Part shown: piece by piece, positions 49,661 to 59,399 of the stretch | How positions within the stretch are numbered: the first letter of the stretch is position 1 | Layout: every line of letters starts with the position of its first letter | NCBI GenBank assembly: GCA_964388965.1 | Contig: CAYMCP010000001.1 | Coordinates: 25,742 to 89,741, forward strand | Length of the DNA stretch: 64,000 nucleotides | Origin: Albibeggiatoa sp964388965 | GTDB taxonomy: Bacteria > Pseudomonadota > Gammaproteobacteria > Beggiatoales > Beggiatoaceae | Direction of reading: 5' to 3' | Program-made: the position numbers and the translations under genes | Notes under the pieces: model-generated | The model's database searches: none | What the model saw: the letters and a program-made list of their open reading frames with translations, nothing else | Told to the model about the DNA's origin: nothing

Positions 49661-49891
49661 TTATTCCACTTCTTCTGCTTCTTCTTCAGAAGGTTCTTCT
49701 TCTGACATACCTTTAGTTTCTTCTGATTCTGCTTCCTCAATGACTTCTTCAGGAGCAGCTTCTGACATACCTTTAACTTCTTCTACAGCTTCTTCAGATG
49801 TTTCAGTTGCAGGTACTTCTTCAGCATAAACAGGCGTAGTCGCTACCGCGATAGTAAAAACAGAACCAAGAGCTAAAGCTGATTTATTCAT
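49661..49891 (-). CDS. Cysteine-free acidic precursor with two KGMSE repeats (bufferin-like position)
   Basis: The 76-residue protein starts at ATG 49891 with an AGAGGAA ribosome site. It has a signal peptide (about residues 1-23, cut probably after VYA) and a mature part made of acidic residues with two tandem 20-residue repeats (37-56 and 57-76), each of the form EE-x-KGMSE-x-x-P. The repeats are also recognisable in DNA (a TCTGACATACCTTTA block on the plus strand, 60 bases apart). It has no cysteine at all. Small signal-bearing proteins directly upstream of DUF692 and DUF2063 genes are normally the modified precursors (BufA type), which carry several cysteines. This one is therefore a precursor by position only. 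An alternative is an unmodified acidic periplasmic protein that merely shares the operon. Confidence 0.8.
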   Translation of the reverse strand: MNKSALALGSVFTIAVATTPVYAEEVPATETSEEAVEEVKGMSEAAPEEVIEEAESEETKGMSEEEPSEEEAEEVE

Positions 49892-50374
49892 TGGAGTGTT
49901 CCTCTTTTGTTTTGGTTGGTTGGAGAAAACAGTACCGCAACACGGCTGAAACTTGGTCTAGTAATCAATTCCAACATAGTCAAAGCACTGCTAAAAGACG
50001 TTATATTTATGCTGCTACAAATTGTATCCAATATTTGACATTATTGGTAAGTTTTCATAAAAAGTCAACAGGTAATTTTATATTTTTTTATAACATTGAT
50101 ATTTTATTGATTAATTCACTAAGTTTAGTTTTATTTTTTATTTAAATACAAATAGATAAGCTATCAAACGGTTAGGCAGTAATATCAATTTAATGCCAGA
50201 ATATCTAAATTAGCATTTAAAATTAAAAAAATGCTATATTAAATAACTATAAATAAAAAAAGGTGATTATAAGATATTTAGGAAATACTTATATAAAATA
50301 TCCGTGACAATCCGTATTCAACTAAGTTAATAATTTAAGCTATTTAGTAAGGAATTATGATATTAGTTGTGTTT
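49892..50374. other. AT-rich intergenic region, no gene seen
   Basis: The 483-base region between the bufferin-like precursor (minus) and ung (minus) is very AT-rich. It must contain the precursor promoter near its left end. An open frame on the plus strand (49891-50145) has no family features and starts at the precursor's own start codon, so it is not called. No repeat family seen elsewhere in the window occurs here. Confidence 0.6.
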
Positions 50375-51034
50375 TTACCACAATATTGGTGTTTTCCCAA
50401 CTTTTTCTAAATATTGGTTAGTTTGACTAAAGTGATGATTATAAAGAAATTTTTTTACAGAAAATGGTGAAGGATGTGCTGATTTTAAAACTAAATGTCT
50501 GTTCTCATCTATAATTTTACCTTTCTGTTGTGCATAGTTACCCCACAGGATAAACACAACTTGTTGCTTTTCAATATTAATTAGACGAACGACGGCATCT
50601 GTAAATTGCTCCCAACCCTTATTTTTGTGTGAAGCCGGCTCTGATTCGCGGACAGTTAAAATAGAATTAAGTAGTAAAACACCTTGCTTTGCCCAACGCT
50701 CTAAATTACCAGATGTTGGGATGGGTGAACCAACGTCTGCATGAGCTTCTTTGAAAATATTTTTTAACGAAGGAGGCGGTTTTGTACCATCACTAACGGA
50801 AAAGCAAAGACCATTAGCTTGACCTGCACCGTGATAAGGGTCTTGTCCTAAAATAACGACTTTGACATCATCAAAATTACAGTGATAAAACGCATTAAAA
50901 ATCAAATCAAACGGCGGATAAACTGTCGCATGTTGATATTCATGATGAATAAATTTAGCAAGTTGCTGAAAATAAGTTTGATTTAATTCAGTTTGTAGCT
51001 TTACGTGCCATTGCGGCGGCAAGGTCATGCCCAT
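50375..51034 (-). CDS. ung: Uracil-DNA glycosylase
   Basis: The 219-residue family 1 enzyme removes uracil from DNA by base excision. The water-activating motif GQDPYH occurs at residues 63-68 (catalytic Asp65), followed by QANGLCFSV, LLNSILTVRE, a uracil-contact VFILWGNYAQQKG segment and the Leu-loop HPSPFS. Length is typical. It is divergent from ubiE with a 68-base gap. No regulatory site is visible. Confidence 0.97.
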   Translation of the reverse strand: MGMTLPPQWHVKLQTELNQTYFQQLAKFIHHEYQHATVYPPFDLIFNAFYHCNFDDVKVVILGQDPYHGAGQANGLCFSVSDGTKPPPSLKNIFKEAHADVGSPIPTSGNLERWAKQGVLLLNSILTVRESEPASHKNKGWEQFTDAVVRLINIEKQQVVFILWGNYAQQKGKIIDENRHLVLKSAHPSPFSVKKFLYNHHFSQTNQYLEKVGKTPILW

Positions 51035-51102
51035 AAGTGTTTACCCACCAAATACTTTGATATATGATGCCAAGTTATTAAACATTCATCAAGGCTTTGC
51101 GC

Positions 51103-51846
51103 ATGGATAAAGAGCAAACAACTCATTTTGGTTATCAGCAAGTTCCTGTCAATGAAAAAGTCAATAAAGTACGAGATGTCTTTGATTCTGTCGCGTCGAA
51201 ATATGACATTATGAATGATGTAATGTCTATGGGCATTCACAGGGTTTGGAAAAAAATTACTTTGGATATGGCAGGTGTTAAACCCGGACAAAAAGTATTA
51301 GATTTAGCAGGTGGTACAGGTGATTTGGCGTTGCAATTCGCAAGACAAGTTGGCGCGACTGGACAAGTGGTGTTAGCCGATATTAACGGTTCTATGTTGG
51401 AAGTCGGACGCGAACGCTTATTAAACAAAGGAATTGTAGTAGATTACGCCCAAGTTAATGCTGAAATGCTACCATTTGATGATAATAGTTTTAATTTAAT
51501 TACTATTGCTTTTGGCTTGCGGAATGTGACGAATAAGGAAGCGGCATTGCGCTCTATGTTGCGCGTACTGAAACCAAGTGGACGTTTACTAATACTGGAA
51601 TTTTCTGAATTACAAGTTAAACCATTACGTCCTGTTTATGACTGGTATTCATTTAATGTTTTGCCGATGATGGGAAAGTTGATTGCGAATGATTTTGAAA
51701 GTTATCAATATTTAGCGGAATCTATCCGTATGCACCCTAATCAAGAAACGTTAAAACAAATGATGCTTGAAGCAGGTTTTGGACGCTGCGAATATTACAA
51801 TTTATCAATGGGTTTAGTTGCATTGCATTCAGGATATAAATTATGA
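51103..51846 (+). CDS. ubiE: Ubiquinone/menaquinone biosynthesis C-methyltransferase
   Basis: The 247-residue SAM-dependent enzyme methylates demethylmenaquinone and 2-polyprenyl-6-methoxy-benzoquinol at C2. ATG 51103 is chosen (TTG 51097 would add two residues). Seen are THFGYQQV at the start, [24 protein letters not shown], motif [28 protein letters not shown] and the C-terminal [17 protein letters not shown]. Its stop overlaps the next start (ATGA), so the RDD gene is translationally coupled. The usual neighbours ubiJ and ubiB are not present. Confidence 0.97.
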   Translation: MDKEQTTHFGYQQVPVNEKVNKVRDVFDSVASKYDIMNDVMSMGIHRVWKKITLDMAGVKPGQKVLDLAGGTGDLALQFARQVGATGQVVLADINGSMLEVGRERLLNKGIVVDYAQVNAEMLPFDDNSFNLITIAFGLRNVTNKEAALRSMLRVLKPSGRLLILEFSELQVKPLRPVYDWYSFNVLPMMGKLIANDFESYQYLAESIRMHPNQETLKQMMLEAGFGRCEYYNLSMGLVALHSGYKL

Positions 51847-52319
51847 TTTTTGAAGAATATACCGATTTTAGTTTGCGTTTTATTGCAGCAATTGTTGACC
51901 TCGTGTGGTTGAGTATTATCGTTGCTGGCAGTATGTATTTTTTATTGGATACAGACATTTTTATATCGTTACTGCATGGTGATATTAAATTATCGAATAC
52001 GGTTATTTGGCAACTTTTTTTATTAAATGACATATTGCCATTTTTGTTAATTTTATTTTTTTGGATACGTTATGCAGCAACACCGGGCAAAATATTAGCA
52101 GATTGTAAAATCGTTGACGCAACAACTGGCGCGCCAATTTCATTAGGACAAGGAATTTTACGTTATTTAGCTTATATTATTTCCGCATTACCGGCCGGTT
52201 TAGGATTTTTGTGGATTTTGTGGGATAAGAAAAAACAAGGTTGGCATGATAAAATTGCGAATACTGTTGTTATCATGCACGATGAGCTAAATGTACCACT
52301 TAGTCAACTTATGAAATAA
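51843..52319 (+). CDS. RDD family membrane protein
   Basis: The 158-residue protein has three or four hydrophobic segments: one about residues 12-34, one about 50-70 and one near 100-125. Its RDD-like signature is the R-x5-D pattern RFIAAIVD near the start, with a later [17 protein letters not shown] and a C-terminal [18 protein letters not shown]. Proteins of this family are inner-membrane proteins of mostly unknown role, sometimes linked to ion or sodium transport. It overlaps ubiE by four bases and so is produced with it. The function is not known. Confidence 0.88.
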   Translation: MIFEEYTDFSLRFIAAIVDLVWLSIIVAGSMYFLLDTDIFISLLHGDIKLSNTVIWQLFLLNDILPFLLILFFWIRYAATPGKILADCKIVDATTGAPISLGQGILRYLAYIISALPAGLGFLWILWDKKKQGWHDKIANTVVIMHDELNVPLSQLMK

Positions 52320-52384
52320 TGTTGATTTTGTAGATGAATAATGTTTGATTCTAATTTTCTAACGATTTCTGTTAGAGTACAACG

Positions 52385-52401
52385 GGGACGCACCGCGTCC
52401 C
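52385..52401. repeat. GACGC-family hairpin between convergent genes
   Basis: GGGACGC and GCGTCCC form a perfect seven-pair stem around ACC, between the RDD gene and the convergent sulfotransferase gene. It is likely to act as a transcription end or RNA-stabilising hairpin. Confidence 0.7.
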
Positions 52402-52440
52402 TAAGCAAAATATATTTTTAATGACACGTAATCGCTACCG

Positions 52441-53379
52441 TTATTGTAAATATTTTTGATCTTTTGCATTCATTTTTAAACGCACTTGTTGTTGCCATTT
52501 TTGTAATCCAAATCGTCGGGATAACAAATCTGCTAACCATAAGCGAAATGAATAACGCTTGATTCTGAATAAAATATTACGTGCTCGATTATCTATTTTC
52601 ATCCTCAATTTTAATCCCGCACTATCAGCTAAAATAGGATGATTACTTAACGGATAACCGCGTTCTGTCAGCATATTTGCAATGCGACATTCTACCAATT
52701 GCAAGTCTTTTTGTGGTAATTTGCGCCAACGCTGTAAAATTTTTGGATCAGGTGCGCTATAGCTCGTTTTTTGTGTATAACTAAACATTTCCGAGTCAAA
52801 ATCAACGCCAATAAACTCACAAATTTGTTTTAACACAGATTCTGGACTGTGAATAAGTGTCTCATAATGTAGTGATAATTGATGTTCAGGTGGTAATTGC
52901 TTCGCCATTTGCCGCCAAATTAATTCCGCTTCAATCCAACGTTCTACACCCATATACATATTGCCAGCCCAGCCCATTTGCATGTTTGAACGTGCTACGT
53001 CACGTCCGTCTCGAATGAGGTGAATAAATTTTGCTTGTGGCCAAATTTTTGATAAATGTTGAAATTTGTGATGTACCGTCGCCCCAACTAATAATTTATT
53101 ATCACGGGTTTGCTTTTGCCGTAAAAAACTATTAATTAATGCGACATAATCTAATTGGCGGTCAATGTCGAACTTTGTACCGAGAAAAATTCGATGATAT
53201 GCCAAATAGTTATGATATTGCTGAATATCTGGATAATGACCTTGTTCATCTATTTGATCAACGGCAAATTCAAATTCATATAAAAATGCAATTTTAGGAT
53301 GATGATCTAACATTAAACGCAATAACGTTGTACCAGAACGTTCTGCACCAACAAGAAAAATAGGTTGTTCGATTTGCAT
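52441..53379 (-). CDS. Sulfotransferase family protein
   Basis: The 312-residue protein has the 5'-phosphosulfate loop of PAPS-dependent sulfotransferases, FLVGAERSGTTLLRLML (residues about 8-24), and the 3'-phosphate site IHLIRDGRDVARS. It has no signal peptide or clear membrane segment. Bacterial members of this family sulfate glycans, lipids or peptides, and the acceptor here is unknown. It sits alone on the minus strand, separated from the RDD gene by a hairpin repeat and from the CYTH-CHAD gene by a 235-base gap. Confidence 0.88.
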   Translation of the reverse strand: MQIEQPIFLVGAERSGTTLLRLMLDHHPKIAFLYEFEFAVDQIDEQGHYPDIQQYHNYLAYHRIFLGTKFDIDRQLDYVALINSFLRQKQTRDNKLLVGATVHHKFQHLSKIWPQAKFIHLIRDGRDVARSNMQMGWAGNMYMGVERWIEAELIWRQMAKQLPPEHQLSLHYETLIHSPESVLKQICEFIGVDFDSEMFSYTQKTSYSAPDPKILQRWRKLPQKDLQLVECRIANMLTERGYPLSNHPILADSAGLKLRMKIDNRARNILFRIKRYSFRLWLADLLSRRFGLQKWQQQVRLKMNAKDQKYLQ

Positions 53380-53614
53380 AGTAAAAATATCGCTGGTTGA
53401 TTAATTTGGTAGTACGAGTTTAAGAAGGTAAACTTATCTCGCAAGTCGGATTAAAGCACATAAACGTGTACATTATTTTGCAAGGAAAAATATAAAAATG
53501 ATGCCGCCATATTTTGCCTTTTAAACCAAAAATCGTAAATCAAAAATCGAAAATCCTGCTTGCACGTAGTATACTTGACGGCTTAAAACGTTGTTACAGG
53601 AATGTCCTAAGCCA

Positions 53615-55132
53615 ATGCCTAATGAAACTGAGCTTAAATTACGCATCGCACCAGAACACGCTAATGATTTTACTCAACTATCGCTATTGCAAACTGCAAC
53701 ACGGTATGAGCCAAAAAATCTATATAACACGTATTTTGATACCCCAGAACACGATTTTTTACGCGCTAAAATTGCTTTGAGAGTACGTCATATTGGTGAA
53801 AAACGTATTCAGACTTTAAAAACGGCGGGTAAAAGTTGTGGCGGATTACACCAGCGTCAGGAATGGGAAACTGAGATTGATAGCAATACGCCAAATTATG
53901 AGCTATTACCGAAAAAGGCATTGCCTAATTGGTGTCAACAGCCAGAGAAATTGCAAACGATACAACCTATTTTCACTACAGATTTTAAGCGTACTCAATG
54001 GGACGTCAGTTTTGATGATGGTAGTTTAGTAGAAATTGTATTGGACCAGGGTGAAATTAAAACCGATGATAATCGCTTACCCCTACACGAAGTAGAATTA
54101 GAATTAAAATCAGGTTCTATAGTTAAATTATATCAATTAGCATTAGATTGCTTACAATCCATCCCACTCACCCTAGAAAATCACAGTAAAGCGGCGCGAG
54201 GCTATGGCTTACACCATTCGCAACCATTACGACATTACAAAGCAGCAAATCCAGAACTTGATATTGATTTAACGGCTGAACAAGGTTTTGAACAGATTTG
54301 TTGGCACTGCATATCGCATCTACAAGCGAATGAAGATGTTGTGTTATATGGTGATAATATTGAGGGTGTGCATCAAATGCGTGTTGCTCTGCGCCGATTG
54401 CGTTCTGCTTTTAGTTTATTCAAGCCACTTATTCCAGCAGAAACCAATAAATGGTTACGCGATGAAATTAAATGGTTTAATGACATACTAGGCGTTGCCA
54501 GAGATTGGGACGTTTTTGCTTTGACCTTACAAACCGCACAAAATATCAATACATACCAACCACAACTGCTTGATCCTGTCATAGAAAAAGTTGCTATGTT
54601 GCAAAAACAAACCTACATTCAAGTACGAGAAGCTATACGTTCAGTGCGTTACACTCGTTTATTATTAAATTTAGGTCAGTGGTTGACAGCACAGGCATGG
54701 CGTAATAAGGCTGATAAAAAAATGCTGAGTAAATTAGAGCAACCTATTCAAGCTTTTACCAGCAATAGCTTACAAAAACAATATATGCGTATATGCAAAA
54801 AAGGTAAATATTTAACCAAGCTAGAGCCAGAAGCACGGCATGAAATAAGAATCATAGTGAAAAAATTAGGGTATGGTACACGTTTTTTTACTGACTTGTA
54901 TCCGAATCATACGACTAAACCTTTTATAAAAGCATTGTCTTCACTACAAGATAATTTAGGGATTTTGAATGATGTTAGTGTGTCTGAATCATTAATAGCG
55001 CAACTGGAATTATCAGATGAACACCCAGCACGTCATTTTCTGGCAGGTTGGTACGCACATCTATACCATACACATTTTACTGATATTACAGCGATATGGG
55101 ATAATTTTATCAGACAAGAAAGATTTTGGTAG
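53615..55132 (+). CDS. CYTH-CHAD domain protein (inorganic triphosphatase-like)
   Basis: From ATG 53615 the protein has 505 residues. Residues about 1-200 are a CYTH triphosphate-tunnel domain with the ETELKLRI (ExExK) motif, RVRHIGEKRIQTLKTAG, the QEWETEI and GEIK acidic strands, and VELELKSG. Residues about 220-490 are a CHAD domain, helical and rich in conserved histidines and basic residues (VHQMRVALRRLRSAFSLF, ARHEIRIIVKKLGYGTRFF). The family hydrolyses tripolyphosphate and CHAD domains bind polyphosphate granules. The protein may therefore sit on polyphosphate bodies, which large sulfur bacteria store. TTG 53591 would add eight residues and is not preferred. The gene has no operon partner. 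Confidence 0.9.
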   Translation: MPNETELKLRIAPEHANDFTQLSLLQTATRYEPKNLYNTYFDTPEHDFLRAKIALRVRHIGEKRIQTLKTAGKSCGGLHQRQEWETEIDSNTPNYELLPKKALPNWCQQPEKLQTIQPIFTTDFKRTQWDVSFDDGSLVEIVLDQGEIKTDDNRLPLHEVELELKSGSIVKLYQLALDCLQSIPLTLENHSKAARGYGLHHSQPLRHYKAANPELDIDLTAEQGFEQICWHCISHLQANEDVVLYGDNIEGVHQMRVALRRLRSAFSLFKPLIPAETNKWLRDEIKWFNDILGVARDWDVFALTLQTAQNINTYQPQLLDPVIEKVAMLQKQTYIQVREAIRSVRYTRLLLNLGQWLTAQAWRNKADKKMLSKLEQPIQAFTSNSLQKQYMRICKKGKYLTKLEPEARHEIRIIVKKLGYGTRFFTDLYPNHTTKPFIKALSSLQDNLGILNDVSVSESLIAQLELSDEHPARHFLAGWYAHLYHTHFTDITAIWDNFIRQERFW

Positions 55133-55157
55133 GCAACGAAATATAGAGCCTGTTTAA

Positions 55158-55199
55158 ACGCTACAATTTTAATATTTTTATCATTAAGATGTGTAGCGT
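55158..55199. terminator. Inverted repeat after the CYTH-CHAD gene
   Basis: ACGCTACA pairs exactly with TGTAGCGT across a 26-base AT-rich loop, 26 bases past the stop. There is no T-run, so terminator function is weakly supported; it could instead be an operator for thiO. Confidence 0.35.
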
Positions 55200-55293
55200 G
55201 TCTAAGCGGTATTGCAATAAAAAAACAAGAAATAAACGACATTTGATGACCGCTAATGGATAACTAAGTAATTGAACTGATAGGAGAATAACA

Positions 55294-56400
55294 TTGTCTG
55301 ATTGCCTTATCATTGGCGGTGGTGTCAGTGGAATGTTGACAGCATTACATCTACGAGCGGAAGGTTTAACCGTCACAATTGTCGAAAAAAGTGTATTAGG
55401 TCGAGAATCATCATGGGCTGGTGGTGGGATTTTATCACCGCTTTATCCTTGGCGTTATCCAAACTGTGTCAAACAGTTAGCGCACTGGAGCCAAGAACGC
55501 TACCCCACTTTTTTTGATGATTTATTCTACCTCACGAAAATTGATCCAGAATATATCCGTAATGGTTTTTTAATATTGGATATGTTTGAAAGCCACGAGA
55601 TTGAACAGGTAACAGCGTGGGCAGAAACATACCAAGTTCAACTAGAACAGCTAGATAAAAAAATGTTGAGCAAAATCGAACCTGAATTGTCTGGGTACAA
55701 TAGTGCATTGTGGTTTCCCGATATTGGACAAGTACGCAATCCACGCTTAATGAAAGCTTTGCGCAAAGCAATGGAAGTACGCGGCATTGAAGTTAAAGAA
55801 CATCACAGTGTTACAAAAATTCGTGCCACTCAACATAAAATTTGTGGTATCGATACAGATCATGGTAGCTTTGATGCGGATTATGTCATCATCACAGCGG
55901 GCGCGTGGACGACGGAATTATTAACTGATTTGGGTGCGCAACTGCAGATTGAGCCTATTCGTGGACAAATGATTATGTTTGAAACGCAACCGGGACTTAT
56001 TTCACGCATTATCCTAACAAATAATCATTATATTATTCCTCGACGTGATGGACATGTTTTAGTCGGTAGTACCATTGAAAATACTGGATTTCAAAAATTC
56101 ACCACTTTAGCAGCCTTAGAAGATTTAAAATATTTAGCATTTAGCTTAATTCCACGCTTAACAGATTATACCGTTATACATCAATGGGCAGGTTTACGTC
56201 CGGGTTCACCAAGTGGTATACCTTACATTGGGCAACATCCTGAAATAAAAGGTTTATTTATTAATGCTGGACATTTTCGTAATGGCATTGTTTTAGGTTT
56301 AGCTTCAGCACGCCTACTGACAGAATTATTATTGCAGCGTGACCCAATCATAGACCCGTCACCTTATCAGTTGAATGCAGAACGTAGTGCGGAAATTTAG
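55294..56400 (+). CDS. thiO: Glycine oxidase ThiO
   Basis: The 368-residue FAD-dependent oxidase makes iminoglycine for the thiazole half of thiamine. It starts with TTG at 55294, supported by an AGGAG site seven bases before it. The N terminus carries the FAD dinucleotide loop (CLIIGGGVSGMLTALHL), then SSWAGGGILSPLYPW, RGQMIMFE and the C-terminal GLRPGSPSGIPYIG and NAGHFRNGIVL, all typical of this D-amino-acid-oxidase family. Length is normal. No TPP riboswitch pattern was recognised in the upstream gap, and no other thi gene is adjacent. Confidence 0.92.
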   Translation: MSDCLIIGGGVSGMLTALHLRAEGLTVTIVEKSVLGRESSWAGGGILSPLYPWRYPNCVKQLAHWSQERYPTFFDDLFYLTKIDPEYIRNGFLILDMFESHEIEQVTAWAETYQVQLEQLDKKMLSKIEPELSGYNSALWFPDIGQVRNPRLMKALRKAMEVRGIEVKEHHSVTKIRATQHKICGIDTDHGSFDADYVIITAGAWTTELLTDLGAQLQIEPIRGQMIMFETQPGLISRIILTNNHYIIPRRDGHVLVGSTIENTGFQKFTTLAALEDLKYLAFSLIPRLTDYTVIHQWAGLRPGSPSGIPYIGQHPEIKGLFINAGHFRNGIVLGLASARLLTELLLQRDPIIDPSPYQLNAERSAEI

Positions 56401-56706
56401 TGTATTTTTTAGGTAGAATCGACTACAGTGAAGTTACGCAGTTCAAATAAAGATTTTACTCTATTCAGAGCGTTATATTTTTGTGCTAATTTTGAATAGT
56501 TTAATAAAATCAATTGACTAACACTTCAATTGCGTAACTCCTAAATTATACACCGCCTTTTGTAACCCTGCCTAATGCGAGATGAAACGCACTCTTCCCG
56601 CAATGATTTAAATTAAGTGTTGCCCATGAAATATGACGATAAAATAGTACACATCTTAATGTTGATTGTATAATGCGTCGTTTTAGCAATAACAAATGAT
56701 AAGCTT
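56401..56706. other. Intergenic region holding a MITE-like element
   Basis: The 306-base gap between thiO and aroC holds the repeat at 56431-56544 and about 160 bases of unassigned AT-rich DNA upstream of aroC, where its promoter must lie. No gene is seen. Confidence 0.6.
56431..56544. repeat. MITE-like element with inverted ends
   Basis: GTTACGCA near the left end (56433-56440) is matched by TGCGTAAC at the right (56531-56538), so the ends are inverted. The left part continues with GTTCAAATAAAGATTTTACT and an AGCGTTATATTTTTGTGCTAAT block that also occurs, reversed, before hemC's stop (30711-30770). It is about 114 bases long and has no coding capacity. Confidence 0.75.
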
Positions 56707-57810
56707 ATGTCTGGCAATAGTTATGGAAAATTATTTACTGTGACGACCTTTGGTGAAAGTCATGGTGTAGCATTAGGTGGGATTGTGGACGGTTGTCCAC
56801 CAAATTTACCGCTGTCCGAAGCCGATTTACAAGTTGATTTAGATCGACGTAAACCCGGCACCTCCCGTCATACAACACAGCGTCGTGAAGATGATAAAAT
56901 CCGAATTTTATCCGGTATTTTTGAAGGTAAAACAACAGGTTGTCCTATTGGTTTGTTGATTGAAAATACCGATCAACGCTCTAAAGATTACAGCAAAATT
57001 AAAAATATATTCCGTCCCGGACACGCAGATTACACCTACCAACAAAAATATGGCATCCGTGATTATCGTGGTGGCGGACGCTCTTCAGCACGAGAGACAG
57101 CAATTCGAGTTGCAGCAGGCGGAATTGCAAAAAAATATTTATATCAAACCTATAAAATACAAATTCGTGCCTATTTATCCCAATTAGGTGCAATTAACAC
57201 CGTAACAAACCATTTTGATTGGACGCAAGTAGAACAAAATGCGTTTTTTTGTCCTGATGCCAATAAAATCATTGAATTAGAGAATTATATGGATGCGTTG
57301 CGCAAAGAAGGTAATTCAATTGGCGCAAAAGTCACCGTTGTGGCGAATAATATACCCGTTGGTTTAGGTGAACCAATCTTTGATCGGTTAGATGCTGATA
57401 TTGCTCATGCTTTAATGAGTATTAATGCAGTAAAAGCGGTTGAAATCGGTGACGGATTGGATTGTATCGAAGCGAAGGGAACGGATTTCCGCGATGAAAT
57501 CACGCCAGATGGCTTTTTATCTAATCATGCAGGTGGCATTTTAGGCGGAATTAGTACCGGACAAAACATCATCGCACACGTCGCGCTTAAACCTACTTCT
57601 AGTATTCGTTTAGCGGGACAAAGCGTAGATATTAATGGACAATCCACCGAAGTTATTACCACAGGTCGCCATGACCCCTGTGTAGGAATTCGCGCCGTAC
57701 CGATTGTGGAAGCAATGTTAGCTTTGGTTTTAATGGATCATGTACTGCGTCATCGTGGACAAAATGCTGCGGTACACTCTCAAACACCTATTATTCCTGC
57801 AACTATATGA
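56707..57810 (+). CDS. aroC: Chorismate synthase
   Basis: The 367-residue FMN-dependent enzyme makes chorismate from EPSP, the last step of the shikimate pathway. Seen are [48 protein letters not shown], the FMN-contact segments RPGHADYTY and [11 protein letters not shown], and the [14 protein letters not shown] loop near residue 280. Length is normal. The stop overlaps the next gene's start, so translation is coupled to an MFS transporter. Confidence 0.98.
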   Translation: MSGNSYGKLFTVTTFGESHGVALGGIVDGCPPNLPLSEADLQVDLDRRKPGTSRHTTQRREDDKIRILSGIFEGKTTGCPIGLLIENTDQRSKDYSKIKNIFRPGHADYTYQQKYGIRDYRGGGRSSARETAIRVAAGGIAKKYLYQTYKIQIRAYLSQLGAINTVTNHFDWTQVEQNAFFCPDANKIIELENYMDALRKEGNSIGAKVTVVANNIPVGLGEPIFDRLDADIAHALMSINAVKAVEIGDGLDCIEAKGTDFRDEITPDGFLSNHAGGILGGISTGQNIIAHVALKPTSSIRLAGQSVDINGQSTEVITTGRHDPCVGIRAVPIVEAMLALVLMDHVLRHRGQNAAVHSQTPIIPATI

Positions 57811-58961
57811 ACGGCGTTCCTTACTGGCAATTATCCGCTTTTTATTTTTTCTATTTTGCCGCCGTTGGCACGTTAATGCCATTTTTAGGGCTATATTTAC
57901 AAGAATTAGAATTTAATCCGCAGCAAATTGGGCAATTAATCGCCATTTTATTGGTTACTAAACTCATTGCGCCAAATATTTGGGGATGGTTAGCGGATTC
58001 AACTGGTAAAATTCTAGTTTGGGTACGTGGCGGCGCGTTACTAGCAACGATTTGCGTTACTGGTTTGCTCGTAGATACCAGTTTTTGGTGGTACGCATTG
58101 GTGATGGCAACATTTAGCTTCTTTTGGAATGCAGTTTTACCATTAATTGAAGTAACGACTTTTAATTATTTAAACGAGAATCCAAAACGTTATAGTCATA
58201 TTCGCCTATGGGGTTCGGTGGGATTTACCATTGCAGTCGTTGGATGTGGAATATTTTTCGAGCAATTTAGTATTTTATTACTACCTTACTTATTGATTAT
58301 ATTATATATTAGCTTGTGGTTAAGCAGCTTGTTTGTACCTGAAAAAATTTTACTTAATAACGTGAATATCCAACATGATTCATTTTTTCAAGTTGCATTT
58401 CGTCCAGAAATCATTGCATTATTTATCGTATGTATTTTGATACATATTAGCCATAGTCCGTATTATGTATTCTACTCAATTTACTTAGACCAACACCACT
58501 ATACGCGGGACGTGATAGGCTGGATGTGGGCATTAGGTGTCATTGCAGAAGTTGCTCTATTTGGCGGTTCGTATTGGATATTAAAACGTTTTTCTCTAGC
58601 TCATTTATTAGCATTTTCCTGTTTTATCACTGCATTACGTTGGTGGCTGATTGGTCATTTTGTTACGTCGTTTCCAATTTTAATTTTTGCGCAATTACTT
58701 CATGCTATTAGCTTCGGTTTAAATCATCTCGTTGCTATCCATTTGATTCACCAATATTTTACCGGCAAATTAAAAGGACGTGGGCAAGCTTTGTACAGTA
58801 GTTTAAGTTTTGGAGCAGGTGGCGCATTAGGCAGTTTATTGAGTGGTTATGCTTGGGGATTTTTAGGCACGTACTGGACTTATTTTATTGTAACAATTGT
58901 TAGTTTACTGGCGATGCTAATTAGTTTAATTTGGATTCAAGACAAGCATATTCAGCATTAA
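57807..58961 (+). CDS. MFS transporter, HcaT/MFS_1-like
   Basis: The 384-residue protein has about 11-12 hydrophobic segments and begins with a [24 protein letters not shown] helix. [31 protein letters not shown] holds the family-typical loop between helices 2 and 3. This architecture resembles the HcaT (3-phenylpropionate) and related group of MFS permeases. The substrate is unknown. It starts inside the end of aroC (ATGA overlap), so expression is tied to aromatic synthesis, but a functional link is only inferred. Confidence 0.88.
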   Translation: MNGVPYWQLSAFYFFYFAAVGTLMPFLGLYLQELEFNPQQIGQLIAILLVTKLIAPNIWGWLADSTGKILVWVRGGALLATICVTGLLVDTSFWWYALVMATFSFFWNAVLPLIEVTTFNYLNENPKRYSHIRLWGSVGFTIAVVGCGIFFEQFSILLLPYLLIILYISLWLSSLFVPEKILLNNVNIQHDSFFQVAFRPEIIALFIVCILIHISHSPYYVFYSIYLDQHHYTRDVIGWMWALGVIAEVALFGGSYWILKRFSLAHLLAFSCFITALRWWLIGHFVTSFPILIFAQLLHAISFGLNHLVAIHLIHQYFTGKLKGRGQALYSSLSFGAGGALGSLLSGYAWGFLGTYWTYFIVTIVSLLAMLISLIWIQDKHIQH

Positions 58962-59399
58962 TTTTTATGTCTGTCCTCACGACTTGCTCTTGCTTTGATT
59001 CGTGGCTAATTCTCTTACAGTTTATGTTGGGTGGACTTAATTCTCAGCATCCGCTTCCTGCGTCAAGTTTAAAATGAGAATTGCTGAGTAAAAAAAGACT
59101 TTTGCACGAAATCGCTATAATTATTCCTCGTCCCAATGGTCTCTGTTGGGAGTATGTAAAGATGCTGTTGAAAACAGTATAATAATGCGTTAATCTCTCA
59201 ATCAAATACCGACTTAATAACTAATATGAATCGGCGTTTTTGAAGAAGGGTTCTGATAAAAAGCGACTGATGAAAAAATTTCCTTGTAACTGAAAGATTT
59301 GTTAGAAATAGAGGGCATCACAATATCCTCGAAATCGGTCTCAATTTAAATGAACACCATTTCATGCTGTAGTTTTCAGAACGATGAAAATAATCAATC
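58962..59399. repeat. Intergenic region with three repeat types
   Basis: The 438-base gap contains the TTGATTCGTGGC block (58995-59015, also at 35178-35198), an inverted pair AATTCTCA/TGAGAATT (59039-59046 and 59075-59082) that includes the AAAATGAGAATTGCTG block also seen near 21411, and a CCTCGTCCCAATGGTCT unit (59128-59144). About 240 bases before the kinase gene remain unassigned and probably hold its promoter. No gene is seen. Confidence 0.65.

Noticed and set aside
49633..49740. Longer DUF692 start giving a lysine-rich N terminus
   Set aside because: It would overlap the precursor gene; the family begins at the [10 protein letters not shown] segment right after ATG 49632.
49891..50145. 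84-residue open frame on the plus strand starting at the precursor start codon
   Set aside because: No family features, AT-rich composition, and it lies in the promoter region of the bufferin-like operon.
55133..55293. TPP riboswitch before thiO
   Set aside because: The conserved CUGAGA and the downstream core of the TPP element are not present.
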